Shown here piece by piece: positions 24,101 through 36,740 of a DNA stretch of 64,000 nt. Positions within the stretch are counted from its first letter, which is position 1. Each line of letters starts with the position of its first letter. The position numbers were made by a program, and so were the translations under genes. The stretch is from Hydractinia symbiolongicarpus (lineage: Eukaryota; Cnidaria; Hydrozoa; Anthoathecata; Hydractiniidae), in the NCBI RefSeq assembly GCF_029227915.1, contig NC_079878.1, positions 3,040,001 through 3,104,000 of the forward strand, read 5' to 3'. Under the pieces are notes generated by a model. That model was given only the letters and a program-made list of their open reading frames with translations. It searched no databases and was not told where the DNA came from.

Positions 24101-24920
24101 GTCTCATCAAAAATGAAAACATTTTTGAAAACTACAAGTCTCATGCGTTTTAGTGGTGAAAAAATAATTTAAAAAATCGTTCGGGAAATGAGTTTACTCC
24201 CTGGGTACTTTCTTTGTATACTTTTGACTATACAGGCCAAGCCCGGGATTTACGGGAAATCGCGGGTTTTCGTTTGCCGGCAATTAAACTTCTTTTATTC
24301 AGCGTCTCATCAAAAATGAAAACATTTTTAAAAACTACAAGTCTCATGGGCTCTAGTGGTGAAATAATAATTTAAAAATTCGTTCGGGAAATGAGTTTAC
24401 ACCCTGGGTACTTTCTTTGTATACTTTTGACTATACGGACCGAGTCCGGGATTTACGGGAAATCGCAGATTTTCGTTTGCCGGCGATTAAACTTCTTTTA
24501 ATCAGCGTCTCATCGAAAATGAAAACATTTTTGAAAACTACAAGTGTCGTGCGTTTTAGTGGTGAAAAAATAATTTAAAAAATCGTTCGGGAAATGAGTT
24601 TACTCCCTGGGTACTTTCTTTATATAATTTTGACTATACTGGCCAAGCCCGGGATTTACGGGAAATCGCGGGTTTTCGTTTGCCGGCGATTAAACTTCTT
24701 TTATTCAGCGTCTCATCAAAAATGAAAACATTTTTCAAAACTAAAAGTCTTATGCGTTTTAGTGGTGAAAAAATAATTTAAAAAATCGTTCTGGAAATGA
24801 GTTTACTCCCAGGGTACTTTCTTTGTATACATTCGACTATACAGGCCAAGCCCGGGATTTACGGGAAATCGCGGGTTTTGTTTTGCCGGCGATTAAACCC
24901 TTTTCATTAAGCGTCTCATC
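24101..24920 (+). repeat. 811-bp HOR unit, distant third copy
   Basis: Carries the diagnostic set of the unit at 17602-19245 (GGGCTCTAGTGG near 24350, TAAAAATTCG near 24373, TATACGGACCGAG near 24432, CTCATCGAAAATG, AAGTGTCGTGCG near 24543, TTCAAAACTAAAAG near 24735), about 6.5 kb from copy 1. It ends in a monomer with TTTTGTTTTGCCGG and ATTAAACCCTTTTC, as found just left of copy 1 at 17575-17605. Confidence 0.85.
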
Positions 24921-26164
24921 AAAAATGAAAACATTTCTGAAAACTACAAGTCTCATGCGTTTTAGTGGTGAAAAAATATTTTAAAAAATCGTTCGGAAAA
25001 TGAGTTTACTCCCTGGTTACTTTCTTTGTATACTTTTGACTATACGGGCCGAGTCCTGGGTTTACGGGTAATGGCGGGTCTTCGTTTGCCGGCGATTAAA
25101 CTCCTTTTATTCAGCGTCTCATCAAAAATGAAAACATTTTTAAAAACTAAAAGTCTCATGCGTTTTAGTGGTGAAAAAAATAATTTAAAAAATCGTTCGG
25201 GAAATGATTTTACTCCCTGGGTACTTTCTTTGTATACATCCGACTGTACGGGCCGAGTCCGGGGTTTACGGGAAATGGCGGGTTTTCGTTTGCCGGCGAT
25301 TAAACCTCTTTCATTAAGCGTCTCATCAAAAATGAAAACATTTTTGAAAACTACAAGTCTCATGCGTTTTAGCGGTGAAAAAATAATTTAAAAAATCGTT
25401 CGGGAAATGAGTTTACTCCCTGGGTACTTTCTTTGTATACTTTTGACTATACGGGCCAAGCCCGGGATTTACGGGAAATCGCTGGTTTTCGTTTGCCGGC
25501 GATTAAACTTCTTTTATTCAGCGTCTCATCAAAAATGAAGACATTTTTGAAAACTACAAGTCTCATGCGTTTCAGCGGTGAAAAAATAATTTAAAAAATC
25601 GTTCGAGAAATGAGTTTACTCCCTGGGTACTTTCTTTGTATACTTTTGACTATACGGGCCAAGCCCGGGATTTACGGGAAATCGCTGGTTTTCGTTTGCC
25701 GGCGATTAAACTTCTTTTATTCAGCGTCTCATCAAAAATGAAGACATTTTTGAAAACTACAAGTCTTATGCGTTTTAGTGGTGAAAAAAATAATTTGAAA
25801 AATCGTTCGGGAAATCAGTTTACTCCCTGGGTACTTTCTTTAGATACATACAACTATACGGGCCAAGCCCGGGTTTTACGGGAAATCGCGGGTTTTCGTT
25901 TGCCAGCGATTAAACTTCTTTTATTCAGCGTTTCATCAAAAATGAAAACACTTTTGAAAACTACAAGTCTCATGCGTTTTAGTGGTGACAAAATAATTTG
26001 AAAAATCGTTTGGTAAATGAGTTTACTCCCTGGGTACTTTCTTTGTATACTTTTGACTATACGGGCCAAGCCTGGAATTTACGGGAAATCGCGGGTTTTC
26101 GTTTGACGGCGATTAAACTCCTTTTATTCAGCGTCTCATCAAAAATGAAAACATTTTTGAAAAC

Positions 26165-27230
26165 TACAAGTCTTATGCGTTTTAGTGGTGAAAAACTAAT
26201 TTAAAAAATCGTTCTGGAAATGAGTTTACTCACAGGGTACTTTCTTTGCATACATTCGACTATACGGGCCAAGCCCGGGATTTACGGTAAATCGCGGGTT
26301 TTCGTTTGCCGGCGATTAAACTTCTTTTATTCAGCGTCTCATCAAAAATGAAAACATTTTTGAAAATTAAAAGTCTCATGCGTTTTAGTGGTGAAAAAAA
26401 TAATTTAAAAAATCGTTCGGGAAATGATTTTACTCCCTGGGTACTTTCTTTGTATACATTCGACTATACGGGTCGAGTCCGGGGTTTACGGGAAAAGGCG
26501 GGTTTTCGTTTGCCGGCGATTAAGCTTCTTTTATTCAGCGTCTCATCAAAAATGAAAAAAATTTTGTAAACTACAAGTCTTATTCGTTTTAGTGGTGGAA
26601 AAATAATTTAACCAATCGTTCTGGAAATGAGTTTACTCACAGGGTACTTTCTTTGTATACATTCGACTATACGGGCCAAGCCCGGGATTTACGGGAAATC
26701 GAGGGTTTCCGTTTGCCGGCGATTAAACCTCTTTCATTAAGCGTCTCATCAAAAATGAAAACATTTTTGAAAACTACAAGTCTCATGCGTTTTAGTGGTG
26801 ACAAAAATAATTTAAAAAATCGTTCGGGAAATGATTTTACTCCCTGGGTACTTTCTTTGTATACATCCGACTGTACGGGCCGAGTCCGGGGTTTACGGGA
26901 AATGGCGGGTTTTCGTTTGCCGGCGATTAAACTTCTTTTATTCAGTGTCTCATCAAAAATGAAAACATTTTTGAAAACTACAAGTCTCATGCGTTTTAGT
27001 GGTGAAAAGATAATTTAAAAAATCGTTGTGGAAATGAGTTTACTCACAGGGTACTTTCTTTGTATACATTCGACTATACGGGCCAAACCCGGGATTTACG
27101 GGAAATCGCGGGTTTTCGTTTGCCGGCGATTAAACCACTTTCATTAAGCGTCTTATCAAAAATAAAAACATTTCTGAAAACTACAAGTCTCATGCGTTTT
27201 AGTGGTGAAAAAATATTTTAAAAAATCTTT
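26165..27230 (+). repeat. 5-monomer block, copy at +3455 bp
   Basis: The run marked by TTTCTTTGCATACATTCG (near 26240), GATTAAGCTTC (near 26517), AATTTAACCAATCG (near 26607) and ATCCGACTGTACGG (near 26864) is repeated near-identically at about 29620-30685, 3455 bp away. Private differences include GAAAAGGCGGG near 26493. Confidence 0.78.
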
Positions 27231-27640
27231 CGGGAAATGATTTTACTCCCTGGGTACTTTCTTTGTATACATCCGACTGTACGGGCCGAGTCCGGGGTTT
27301 ACGGGAAATGGCGGGTTTTCGTTTGCCGGCGATTAAACTTCTTTTATTCAGTGTCTCATCAAAAATGAAAACATTTTTGAAAACTACAAGTCTCATGCGT
27401 TTTAGTGGTGAAAAGATAATTTAAAAAATCGTTGTGGAAATGAGTGTACTCACAGGGTACTTTCTTTGTATACATTCGACTATACGGGCCAAACCCGGGA
27501 TTTACGGGAAATCGCGGGTTTTCGTTTGCCGGCGATTAAACCACTTTCATTAAGCGTCTTATCAAAAATAAAAACATTTCTGAAAACTACAAGTCTCATG
27601 CGTTTTAGTGGTGAAAAAATATTTTAAAAAATCTTTCGGG
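26830..27640 (+). repeat. 407-bp dimer tandem duplication
   Basis: Two monomers, one with ATCCGACTGTACGGG and one with GTTGTGGAAATGAG and CCACTTTCATTAAGCG, are repeated head to tail (ACTGTACGG at about 26869 and 27276). The second copy has GAGTGTACTC near 27443 where the first has GAGTTTACTC. Confidence 0.82.
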
Positions 27641-30600
27641 AAATGAGTTTACTCCCTGGGTACTTTCTTTGTATACTTTTGACTATACGGGCCGAGTCCT
27701 GGGTTTACGGGTAATGGCGGGTCTTCCTTTGCCGGCGATTAAACTCCTTTTATTCAGCGTCTCATCAAAAATGAAAACATTTTTAAAAACTACAAGTCTT
27801 ATGCGTTTTAGTGGTGAAAAAAATAATTTAAAAAATCGTTCGGGAAATGATTTTACTCCCTGAGTACTTTCTTTGTATACTTTCGACTATACGGGCCAAG
27901 CCCGGGATTTACGGGAAATCGCTGGTTTTCTTTTGCCGGCGATTAAACTTCTTTTATTTAGCGTCTGATCAAAAATGAAGACATTTTTGAAAACTACAAG
28001 TCTTATGCGTTTTAGTGGTGGAAAAATAATTTAAACAATCGTTCTGGAAATGAGTTTACTCACAGGGTACTTTCTTTGTATACATTCGACTATACGGGCC
28101 AAGCCCGGGATTTACGGGAAATCGCGGGTTTTCGTCTGCCGGCGATTAAACCTCTTTCATTAAGCGTCTCATCAAAAATGAAAACATTTTTGAAAACTAC
28201 AAGTCTCATGCGTTTTAGTGGTGAAAAAAATAATTTAAAAAATCGTTCGGGAAATGATTTTACTCCCTGGGTACTTTCTTTGTATACATTCGACTATACG
28301 GGCCAAACCCGAGATTTACGGAAAATCGCGGGTTTTTGTTTGCCGGCGATTAAACCAGTTTCATTAAGCGTCTTAATAAAAATGAAAACATTTCTGAAAA
28401 CTACAAGTCTCATGCGTTTTAGTGGTGAAAAGATAATTTAAAAAATCGTTTTGGAAATGAGGTTACTCACAGGGTACTTTCTTTGTATACTTTTGACTAT
28501 ACGGGCCGAGTCCTGGGTTTACGTGAAATGGCGGGTCTTCGTTTGCCGGCGATTAAACTCCTTTTATTCAGCGTCTCATCAAAAATGAAAACATTTTTAA
28601 AAACTACAAGTCTCATGGGCTTTAGTGGTGAAATAATAATTTAAAAAATCGTTTGGGAAATGAGTTTACTCCCTGGGTACTTTCTTTGTATACATTCGAC
28701 TATACGGGCCAAGCCCGAAATTTACGGGAAATCGCGGGTTTTCGTTTGCCCGCGATTAAACTTCTTTTATTCAGCGTCTCATCAAAAATGAAAACACTTT
28801 TGAAAACTACAAGTCTCACTCGTTTTAGTGGTGACAAAATAATTTGAAAAATCGTTTGGTAAATGAGTTTACTCCCTGGATATTTTCTTTCTATACTTTT
28901 GACTATACGGGCCAAGCCCGGGATTTACGGCAAATCGCGGGTTTTCGTTTGACGGCGATTAAACTTCTTTTATTCAGGGTCTCATCAAAAATGAAAACAT
29001 TTTTGAAAACTACACGTCTTATGCGTTTTAGTGGTGAAAAAATATTTTAAAAAATCGTTCGGGAAATGAGTTTACTCCCTGGGTACTTTCTTTGTATACT
29101 TTTGACTATACGGGCCAAGCCCGGGATTTACGGGAAATCGCGGGTTTTTGTTTGCCGGCGATTAAACCTCTTTCATTAAGCGTCTCATCAAAAATGAAAA
29201 CAATTCTGAAAACTACAAATCTGATGCGTTTTAGTGGTGAAAAAATATTTTAAAAAATCGTTCGGTAAATGAGTTTACTCCCTGGGTACTTTCTTTGTAT
29301 ACTTTTGACTATACGGGCCGAGTCCTGGGTTTACGGGAAATGGCGGGTCTTCGTTTGCCGGCGATTAAACTCCTTTTATTCAGCGTCTCATTAAAAATGA
29401 AAACATTTTTAAAAACTACAAGTCTCATGGGCTTTAATGGTGAAATAATAATTTAAAAAATCGTTTGGGAAATGAGTTTACTCCCTGGGTACTTTCTTTG
29501 TATACATTCGACTAAACGGGCCAAGCCCGGGATTTACGGGAAATCGCGGGTTTTCGTTTGCCGGCGATTAAACCTCTTTCATTAATCTTCTCATTAAAAA
29601 TGAAAACATTTTTGAAAACTACAAGTCTTATGCGTTTTAGTGGTGAAAAACTAATTTAAAAAATCGTTCTGGAAATGAGTTTACTCACAGGGCACTTTCT
29701 TTGCATACATTCGACTATACGGGCCAAGCCCGGGATTTACGGGAAATCGCGGGTTTTCGTTTGCCGGCGATTAAACTTCTTTTGTTCAGCGTCTCATCAA
29801 AAATGAAAACATTTTTGAAAATTACAAGTCTCATGCGTTTTAGTGGTGAAAAAAATAATTCAAAAAATCGTTCGGGAAATGATTTTAATCCCTGGGTACT
29901 TTCTTTGTATACATTCGACTATACGGGGCGAGTCCGGGGTTTACGGGAAATGGCGGGTTTTCGTTTGCCGGCGATTAAGCTTCTTTTATTCAGCGTCTCA
30001 TCAAAAATGAAAAAATTTTTGTAAACTACAAGTCTTATGCGTTTTAGTGGTGGAAAAATAATTTAACCAATCGTTCTGGAAATGAGTTTACTCACAGGGT
30101 ACTTTCTTTGTATACATTCGACTATACGGGCTAAGCCCGGGATTTACGGGAAATCGCGGGTTTTCGTTTGCCGGCGATTAAACCTCTTTCATTAAGCGTC
30201 TCATCAAAAATGAAAACATTTTGGAAAACTACAAGTCTCATGCGTTTTAGTGGTGAAAAAAATAATTTAAAAAATCGTTCGGGAAATGATTTTACTCCCT
30301 GGGTACTTTCTTTGTATACATCCGACTGTACGGGCCGAGTCCGGGGTTTACGGGAAATGGCGGGTTTTCGTTTGCCGGCGATTAAACTTCTTTTATTCAG
30401 TGTCTCATCAAAAATGAAAACATTTTTGAAAACTACAAGTCTCATGCGTTTTAGTGGTGAAAAGATAATTTAAAAAATCGTTGTGGAAATGAGTTTACTC
30501 ACAGGGTACTTTCTTTGTATACATTCGACTATACGGGCCAAACCCGGGATTTACAGGAAATCGCGGGTTTTCGTTTGCCGGCGATTAAACCACTTTCATT

Positions 30601-30896
30601 AAGCGTCTTATCAAAAATAAAAACATTTCTGAAAACTACAAGTCTCATGCGTTTTAGTGGTGAAAAAATATTTTAAAAAATCGTTCGGGAAATGAGTTTA
30701 CTCCCTGGGTACTTTCTTTGTATACTTTTGACTATACGGGCCGAGTCCTGGGTTTACGGGTAATGGCGGGTCTTCGTTTGCCGGCAATTAAACTCCTTTT
30801 ATTCAGCGTCTCATCAAAAATGAAAACATTTTTAAAAACTAAAAGTCTCATGCGTTTTAGTGGTGAAAAGATAGTTTAAGAAATCGTTGTTGAAAT

Positions 30897-31067
30897 AAGT
30901 TTACTCACAGGGTACTTTCTTTGTATACATTCGACTATACGGGCCAAACCCGGGATTTACGGGAAATCGCGGGTTTTCGTTTGCCGGCGATTAAACCACT
31001 TTCATTAGGCGTCTTATCAAAAATGAAAACATTTCTGAAAACTACAAGTCTCAAGTCTTTGGGAAAT
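30897..31067 (+). repeat. Monomer with 32-bp deletion (171 bp)
   Basis: The spacing between successive GAG anchors is 171 bp here. The segment normally reading from CTCATGCGTTTT through AATCGTT is collapsed to TCAAGTCTTTGGG at 31051-31063, removing the A-rich run of positions ~158-190. I saw this junction only once in the window. The 171-bp length is coincidental with primate alpha satellite; the sequence is unrelated. Confidence 0.85.
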
Positions 31068-31677
31068 GAGTTTACTCCCTGGGTACTTTCTTTGTATACT
31101 TTTGACTATACGGGCCGAGTCCTGGGTTTACGGGTAATGGCGGGTCTTCGTTTGCCGGCGATTAAACTCCTTTTATTCAGCGTCTCATCAAAAATGAAAA
31201 CATTTTTGAAAACTACAAGTCTCATGCGTTTTAGTGGTGAAAAGATAATTTAAAAAATCGTTGTGGAAATGAGTTTACTCACAGGGTAATTTCTTTGTAT
31301 ACATTCGACTATACGGGCCAAACCCGGGATTTACGGGAAATCGCGGGTTTTCGTTTGCCGGCGATTAAACTTCTTTTATTCAGCGTCTCATCAAAAATGA
31401 AAACATTTTTGAAAATTACAAGTCTCATGCGTTTTAGTGGTGAAAAAAATAATTTAAAAAATCGTTCGGGAAATGATTTTACTCCCTGGGTACTTTCTTT
31501 GTATACATTCGACTATACGGGTCGAGTCCGGGGTTTACGGGAAATGGCGGGTTTTCGTTTGCCGGCGATTAAGCTTCTTTTATTCAGCGTCTCATCAAAA
31601 ATGAAAAACTTTTTGTAAACTACAAGTCTTATGCGTTTTAGTGGTGGAAAAATAATTTAACCAATCGTTCTGGAAAT

Positions 31678-31881
31678 GAGTTTACTCACAGGGTACTTTC
31701 TTTGTATACATTCGACTATACGGGCCAAGCCCGGGATTTACGGGAAATCGCGGGTTTTCGTTTGCCGGCGATTAAACCTCTTTCATTAAGCGTCTCATCA
31801 AAAATGAAAACATTTTTGAAAACTACAAGTCTCATGCGTTTTAGTGGTGAAAAAAATAATTTAAAAAATCGTTCGGGAAAT
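31678..31881 (+). repeat. Exemplar 204-bp monomer (extra A)
   Basis: This monomer has one additional A in the run near position 178 (seven As after GGTG instead of six), giving 204 bp. Because 204 is divisible by 3, a frame open in this monomer continues into the next, which is why open frames of 107-121 codons cluster where such monomers occur. The following monomer usually begins GATTTTACTCC instead of GAGTTTACTCC. The type is frequent from about 25.2 to 43 kb, recurs at about 60.7, 62.4 and 63.0 kb, and I did not find it in the left 25 kb. Confidence 0.88.
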
Positions 31882-32100
31882 GATTTTACTCCCTGGGTAC
31901 TTTCTTTGTATACATCCGACTGTACGGGCCGAGTCCGGGGTTTACGGGAAATGGCGGGTTTTCGTTTGCCGGCGATTAAACTTTTTTTATTCAGTGTCTC
32001 ATCAAAAATGAAAACATTTTTGAAAACTACAAGTCTCATGCGTTTTAGTGGTGAAAAGATAATTTAAAAAATCGTTGTGGAAATGAGTTTACTCACAGGG

Positions 32101-32933
32101 TACTTTCTTTGTATACATTCGACTATACGGGCCAAACCCGGAATTTACGGGAAATCGCGGGTTTTCGTTTGCCGGCGATTAAACCACTTTCATTAGGCGT
32201 CTTATCAAAAATGAAAACATTTCTGAAAACTACAAGTCTCATGCGTTTTAGTGGTGAAAAAATATTTTAAAAAATCGTTCGGGAAATGAGTTTACTCCCT
32301 GGGTACTTTCTTTGTATACTTTTGACTATACGGGCCGAGTCCTGGGTTTACGGGTAATGGCGGGTCTTCGTTTGCCGGCGACTAAACTCCTTTTATTCAG
32401 CGTCTCATCAAAAATGAAAACATTTTTAAAAACTAAAAGTCTCATGGTCTTTAGTGGTGAAATAATAATTTAAAAAATCGTTTGGGAAATGAGTTTACTC
32501 CCTGGGCACTTTCTTTGTATACATTCGACTATACGGGCCAAACCCGGGATTTACGGGAAATCGCGGGTTTTCGTTTGCCGGCGATTAAACCACTTTCATT
32601 AGGCGTCTTATCAAAAATGAAAACATTTCTGAAAACTACAAGTCTCATGAGTTTTAGTGGTGAAAAAATATTTTAAAAAATCGTTCGGGAAATGAGTTTA
32701 CTCCCTGGGTACTTTCTTTGTATACTTTTGACTATACGGGCCGAGTCCTGGGTTTACGGGTAATGGCGGGTCTTCGTTTGCCGGCGATTAAACTCCTTTT
32801 ATTCAGCGTCTCATCAAAAATGAAAACATTTTTAAAAACTAAAAGTCTCATGGTCTTTAGTGGTGAAATAATAATTTAAAAAATCGTTTGGGAAATGAGT
32901 TTACTCCCTGGGCACTTTCTTTGTATACATTCG
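32101..32933 (+). repeat. 406-bp dimer tandem duplication
   Basis: A C-type monomer with CCAAACCCGG and ATTAGGCGTCTTATC (near 32192 and 32598) plus a T-type monomer with GAGTCCTGGG and CATGGTCTTTAG (near 32439 and 32845) are repeated at 406 bp. The second copy enters a different monomer at about 32934. Confidence 0.82.
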
Positions 32934-33504
32934 ACTATACGGGCCAAGCCCGGGATTTACGGGAAATCGCGGGTTTCCGTTTGCCGGCGATTAAACCTCT
33001 TTCATTAATCTTCTCATTAAAAATGAAAACATTTTTGAAAACTACAAGTCTCATGCGTTTTAGTGGTGACAAAATAATTTGGAAAATCATTTGGTAAATG
33101 AGTTTACTCCCTGGGTATTTTCTTTGTATACTTTTGACTATACGGGCCAAGCCCGGGATTTACGGGAAATCGCGGTTTTCGTTTGACGGCGATTAAACTT
33201 CTTTTATTCAGTGTCTCATCAAAAATGAAAACATTTCTGAAAACTACAAGTCTCATGCGTTTTAGTGGTGAAAAAATATTTTAAAAAATCGTTCGGTAAA
33301 TAAGTTTACTCCCTGGGTACTTTCTTTGTATACTTTTGACTACACGGGCCGAGTCCTGGGTTTACGGGAAATGGCGGGTCTTCGTTTGTTGGCGATTAGA
33401 CTCCTTTTATTCAGCGTCTCATCAAAAATGAAAACATTTTTAAAAACTACAAGTCTCATGGGCTTTAGTGGTGAAATAATAATTTAAAAAATCGTTTGGG
33501 AAAT

Positions 33505-36500
33505 GAGTTTACTCCCTGGGTACTTTCTTTGTATACATTCGACTATACGGGTCGAGTCTGGGGTTTACGGGAAATGGCGGGTTTTCGTTTGCCGGCGATT
33601 AAGCTTCTTTTATTCAGCGTCTCATGAAATATGAAAAAATTTTTGTAAACTACAAGTCTTATGCGTTTTAGTGGTGGAAAAATAATTTAAGCAATCGTTC
33701 TGGAAATGAGTGTACTCACAGGGTACTTTCTTTGTATACATTCGACTATACGGGCCAAGCCCGGGAATTACGGGAAATGGCGGGTTTTCGTTTGCCGGCG
33801 ATTAAACTTCTTTTATTCAGCGTCTCATCAAAAATGAAAACATTTCTGAAAACTACAAGTCTCATGCGTTTTAGTGGTGACAAAATAATTTGAAAAATCG
33901 TTTGGTAAATGAGTTTACTCCCTGGGTACTTTCTTTGTATACATCCGACTATACGGGCCGAGTCCGGGGTTTACAGGAAATGGCGGGTTTTCGTTTGCCG
34001 GCGATTAAACTTCTTTTATTCAGCGTCTCATCAAAAATGAAAACATTTCTGAAAACTACAAGTCTCATGCGTTTTAGTGGTGACAAAATAATTTGAAAAA
34101 TCGTTTGGTAAATGAGTTTACTCCCTGGGTACTTTCTTTGTATACTTTTGACTATACGAGCCAAGCCCGGGATTTACGGGAAATCGCGGTTTTCGTTTGA
34201 CGGCGATTAAACTTCTTTTATTCAGTGTCTCATCAAAAATGAAAACATTTCTGAAAACTACAAGTCTCATGCGTTTTAGTGGTGAAAAAATATTTTAAAA
34301 AATCGTTCGGTAAATGAGTTTACTCCCTGGGTACTTTCTTTGTTTACTTTTGACTATACGGGCCGAGTCCTGGGTTTACGGGAAATGGCGGGTCTTCGTT
34401 TGCCGGCGATTAAACTCCTTTTATTCAGCGTCTCATCAAAAATGAAAACATTTTTAAAAACTACAAGTCTCATGGGCTTTAGTGGTGAAATAATAATTTA
34501 AAAAATCGTTTGGGAAATGAGTTTACTCCCTGGGTACTTTTTTTGTATACATTCGACTATACGGGTCGAGTCCGGGGTTTACGGGAAATGGCGGGTTTTC
34601 GTTTGCCGGCGATTAAGCTTCTTTTATTCAGCGTCTCATGAAAAATGAAAAAAATTTTGTAAACTACAAGTCTTATGCGTTTTAGTGGTGGAAAAATAAT
34701 TTAAGCAATCGTTCTGGAAATGAGTGTACTCACAGGGTACTTTCTTTGTATACATTTGACTATACGGGCCAAGCCCGGGATTTACGGGAAATCGCGGGTT
34801 TTCGTTTTCCAGCGATTAAACCTCTTTCATTAAGCGTCACATCAAAAATAAAAAACATTTTTGAAAACTACAAGTCTCATGCGTTTTAGTGGTGAAAAAA
34901 ATAATTTAAAAAATCGTTCGGGAAATGATTTTACTCCCTGGGTACTTTCTTTGTATACATCCGACTATACGGGCCGAGTACGGGGTTTACGGGAAATGGC
35001 GGGTTTTCGTTTGCCGGCGATTAAACTTCTTTTATTCAGCGTCTCATCAAAAATGAAAACATTTCTGAAAACTACAAGTCTCATGCGTTTTAGTGGTGAT
35101 AAAATATTTTAAAAAATCGTTCGGTAAATGAGTTTACTCCCTGGGTACTTTCTTTGTATACTTTTGACTATACGGGCCGAGCCCTGGGTTTACGGGAAAT
35201 GGCGGGTCTTCGTTTGCCGGCCATTAGACTCCTTTTATTCAGCGTCTCATCAAAAATGAAAACATTTTTAAAAACTACAAGTCTCATGGGCTTTAGTGGT
35301 GAAATAATAATTTAAAAAATCGTTTGGGAAATGAGTTTACTCCCTGGGTACTTTCTTTGTATACATGCGACTATACGGGTCGAGTCCGGGGTTTACGGGA
35401 AATGGCGGGTTTTCGTTTGCCGGCGATTAAGCTTCTTTTATTCAGCGTCTCATGAAAAATGGAAAAATTTTTGTAAACTACAAGTCTTATGCGTTTTAGT
35501 GGTGGAAAAATAATTTAAGCAATCGTTCTGGAAATGAGTGTACTCACAGGGTACTTTCTTTGTATACATTCGACTATACGGGCCAAGCCCGGGATTTACG
35601 GGAAATGGCGGGTTTTCGTTTGCCGGCGATTAAACTTCTTTTATTCAGCGTCTCATCAAAAATGAAAACATTTCTGAAAACTACAAGTCTCATGCGTTTT
35701 AGTGGTGACAAAATAATTTGAAAAATCGTTTGGTAAATGAGTTTACTCCCCGGGTACTTTCTTTGTATACATCCGACTATACGGGCCGAGTCCGGGGTTT
35801 ACAGGAAATGGCGGGTTTTCGTTTGCCGGCGATTAAACTTCTTTTATTCAGCGTCTCATCAAAAATGAAAACATTTCTGAAAACTACAAGTCTCATGCGT
35901 TTTAGTGGTGACAAAATAATTTGAAAAATCGTTTGGTAAATGAGTTTACTCCCTGGGTACTTTCTTTGTATACTTTTGACTATACGGGCCGAGTCCTGGG
36001 TTTACGGGAAATGGCGGGTCTTCGTTTGCCGGCGATTAAACTCCTTTTATTCAGCGTCTCATCAAAAATGAAAACATTTTTAAAAACTACAAGTCTCATG
36101 GGCTTTAGTGGTGAAATAATAATTTAAAAAATCGTTTGGGAAATGAGTTTACTCCCTGGGTACTTTCTTTGTATACATTCGACTATACGGGTCGAGTCCG
36201 GGGTTTACAGGAAATGGCGGGTTTTCGTTTGCCGGCGATTAAGCTTCTTTTATTCAGCGTCTCATGAAAAATGAAAAAATTTTTGTAAACTACAAGTCTT
36301 ATGCGTTTTAGTGGTGGAAAAATAATTTAAGCAATTGTTCTGGAAATGAGTGTACTCACAGGGTACTTTCTTTGTATACATTCGACTATACGGGCCAAGC
36401 CCGGGATTTACGGGAAATCGCGGGTTTTCGTTTGCCAGCGATTAAACCTCTTTCAATAAGCGTCTCATCAAAAATAAAAAACATTTTTGAAAACTACAAG

Positions 36501-36740
36501 TCTCATGCGTTTTAGTGGTGAAAAAAATAATTTAAAAAATCGTTCGGGAAATGATTTTACTCCCTGGGTACTTTCTTTGTATACATCCGACTATACGGGC
36601 CGAGTACGGGGTTTACAGGAAATGGCGGGTTTTCGTTTGCCGGCGATTAAACTTCTTTTATTCAGCGTCTCATCAAAAATGAAAACATTTCTGAAAACTA
36701 CAAGTCTCATGCGTTTTAGTGGTGATAAAATAATTTAACC
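33505..36740 (+). repeat. 4/5-monomer HOR, four copies
   Basis: Unit starts marked by a monomer with TACGGGTCGAG and CTCATGAAA (GAG anchors at 33505, 34519, 35333 and 36145) are spaced 1014, 814 and 812 bp, that is 5, 4 and 4 monomers. The next monomer carries TTTTTGTAAAC then AATTTAAGCAATCG (33691, 34705, 35519, 36331) and GAGTGTACTCAC. Copies 1 and 3 also share a GTGACAAAATAATTTGAAAA monomer and match over about 33220-34158 versus 35050-35986; copies 2 and 4 share an AAAATAAAAAACATTTTTG monomer. The pattern is an alternation of two unit subtypes. Confidence 0.82.

Larger units (their letters stand above)
24921..33504 (+). repeat. Dimer/tetramer zone with 204-bp monomers
   Basis: About 42 monomers. 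Monomers with an extra A (204 bp) followed by GATTTTACTCC appear here for the first time, often in the pair 204-bp monomer plus a monomer with ACATCCGACTGTACGGG (near 25237, 26863, 27268, 30320, 31909). A four-monomer set ending in that pair and including a TTTTTGTAAACTAC monomer recurs at about 26300-27020, 29700-30470 and 31295-32067. Open frames of 101-121 codons on both strands here are a direct effect of the 204-bp spacing and are not genes. Confidence 0.85.

Noticed and set aside
25026-25391. 121-codon plus-strand frames and overlapping 107-codon minus-strand frames (here and at about 26.7, 31.7, 36.8, 37.4, 38.2, 39.0, 41.0, 41.8 and 42.6 kb)
   Set aside because: Two opposite-strand frames open over the same repeat, appearing only where a 204-bp monomer preserves phase, are a composition effect. 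Single-monomer 64- and 71-codon frames recurring every few hundred bases are likewise artefacts.
30897-31067. 171-bp monomer as alpha satellite
   Set aside because: The length is due to a local 32-bp deletion in one monomer; the sequence shows no resemblance to the alphoid consensus.
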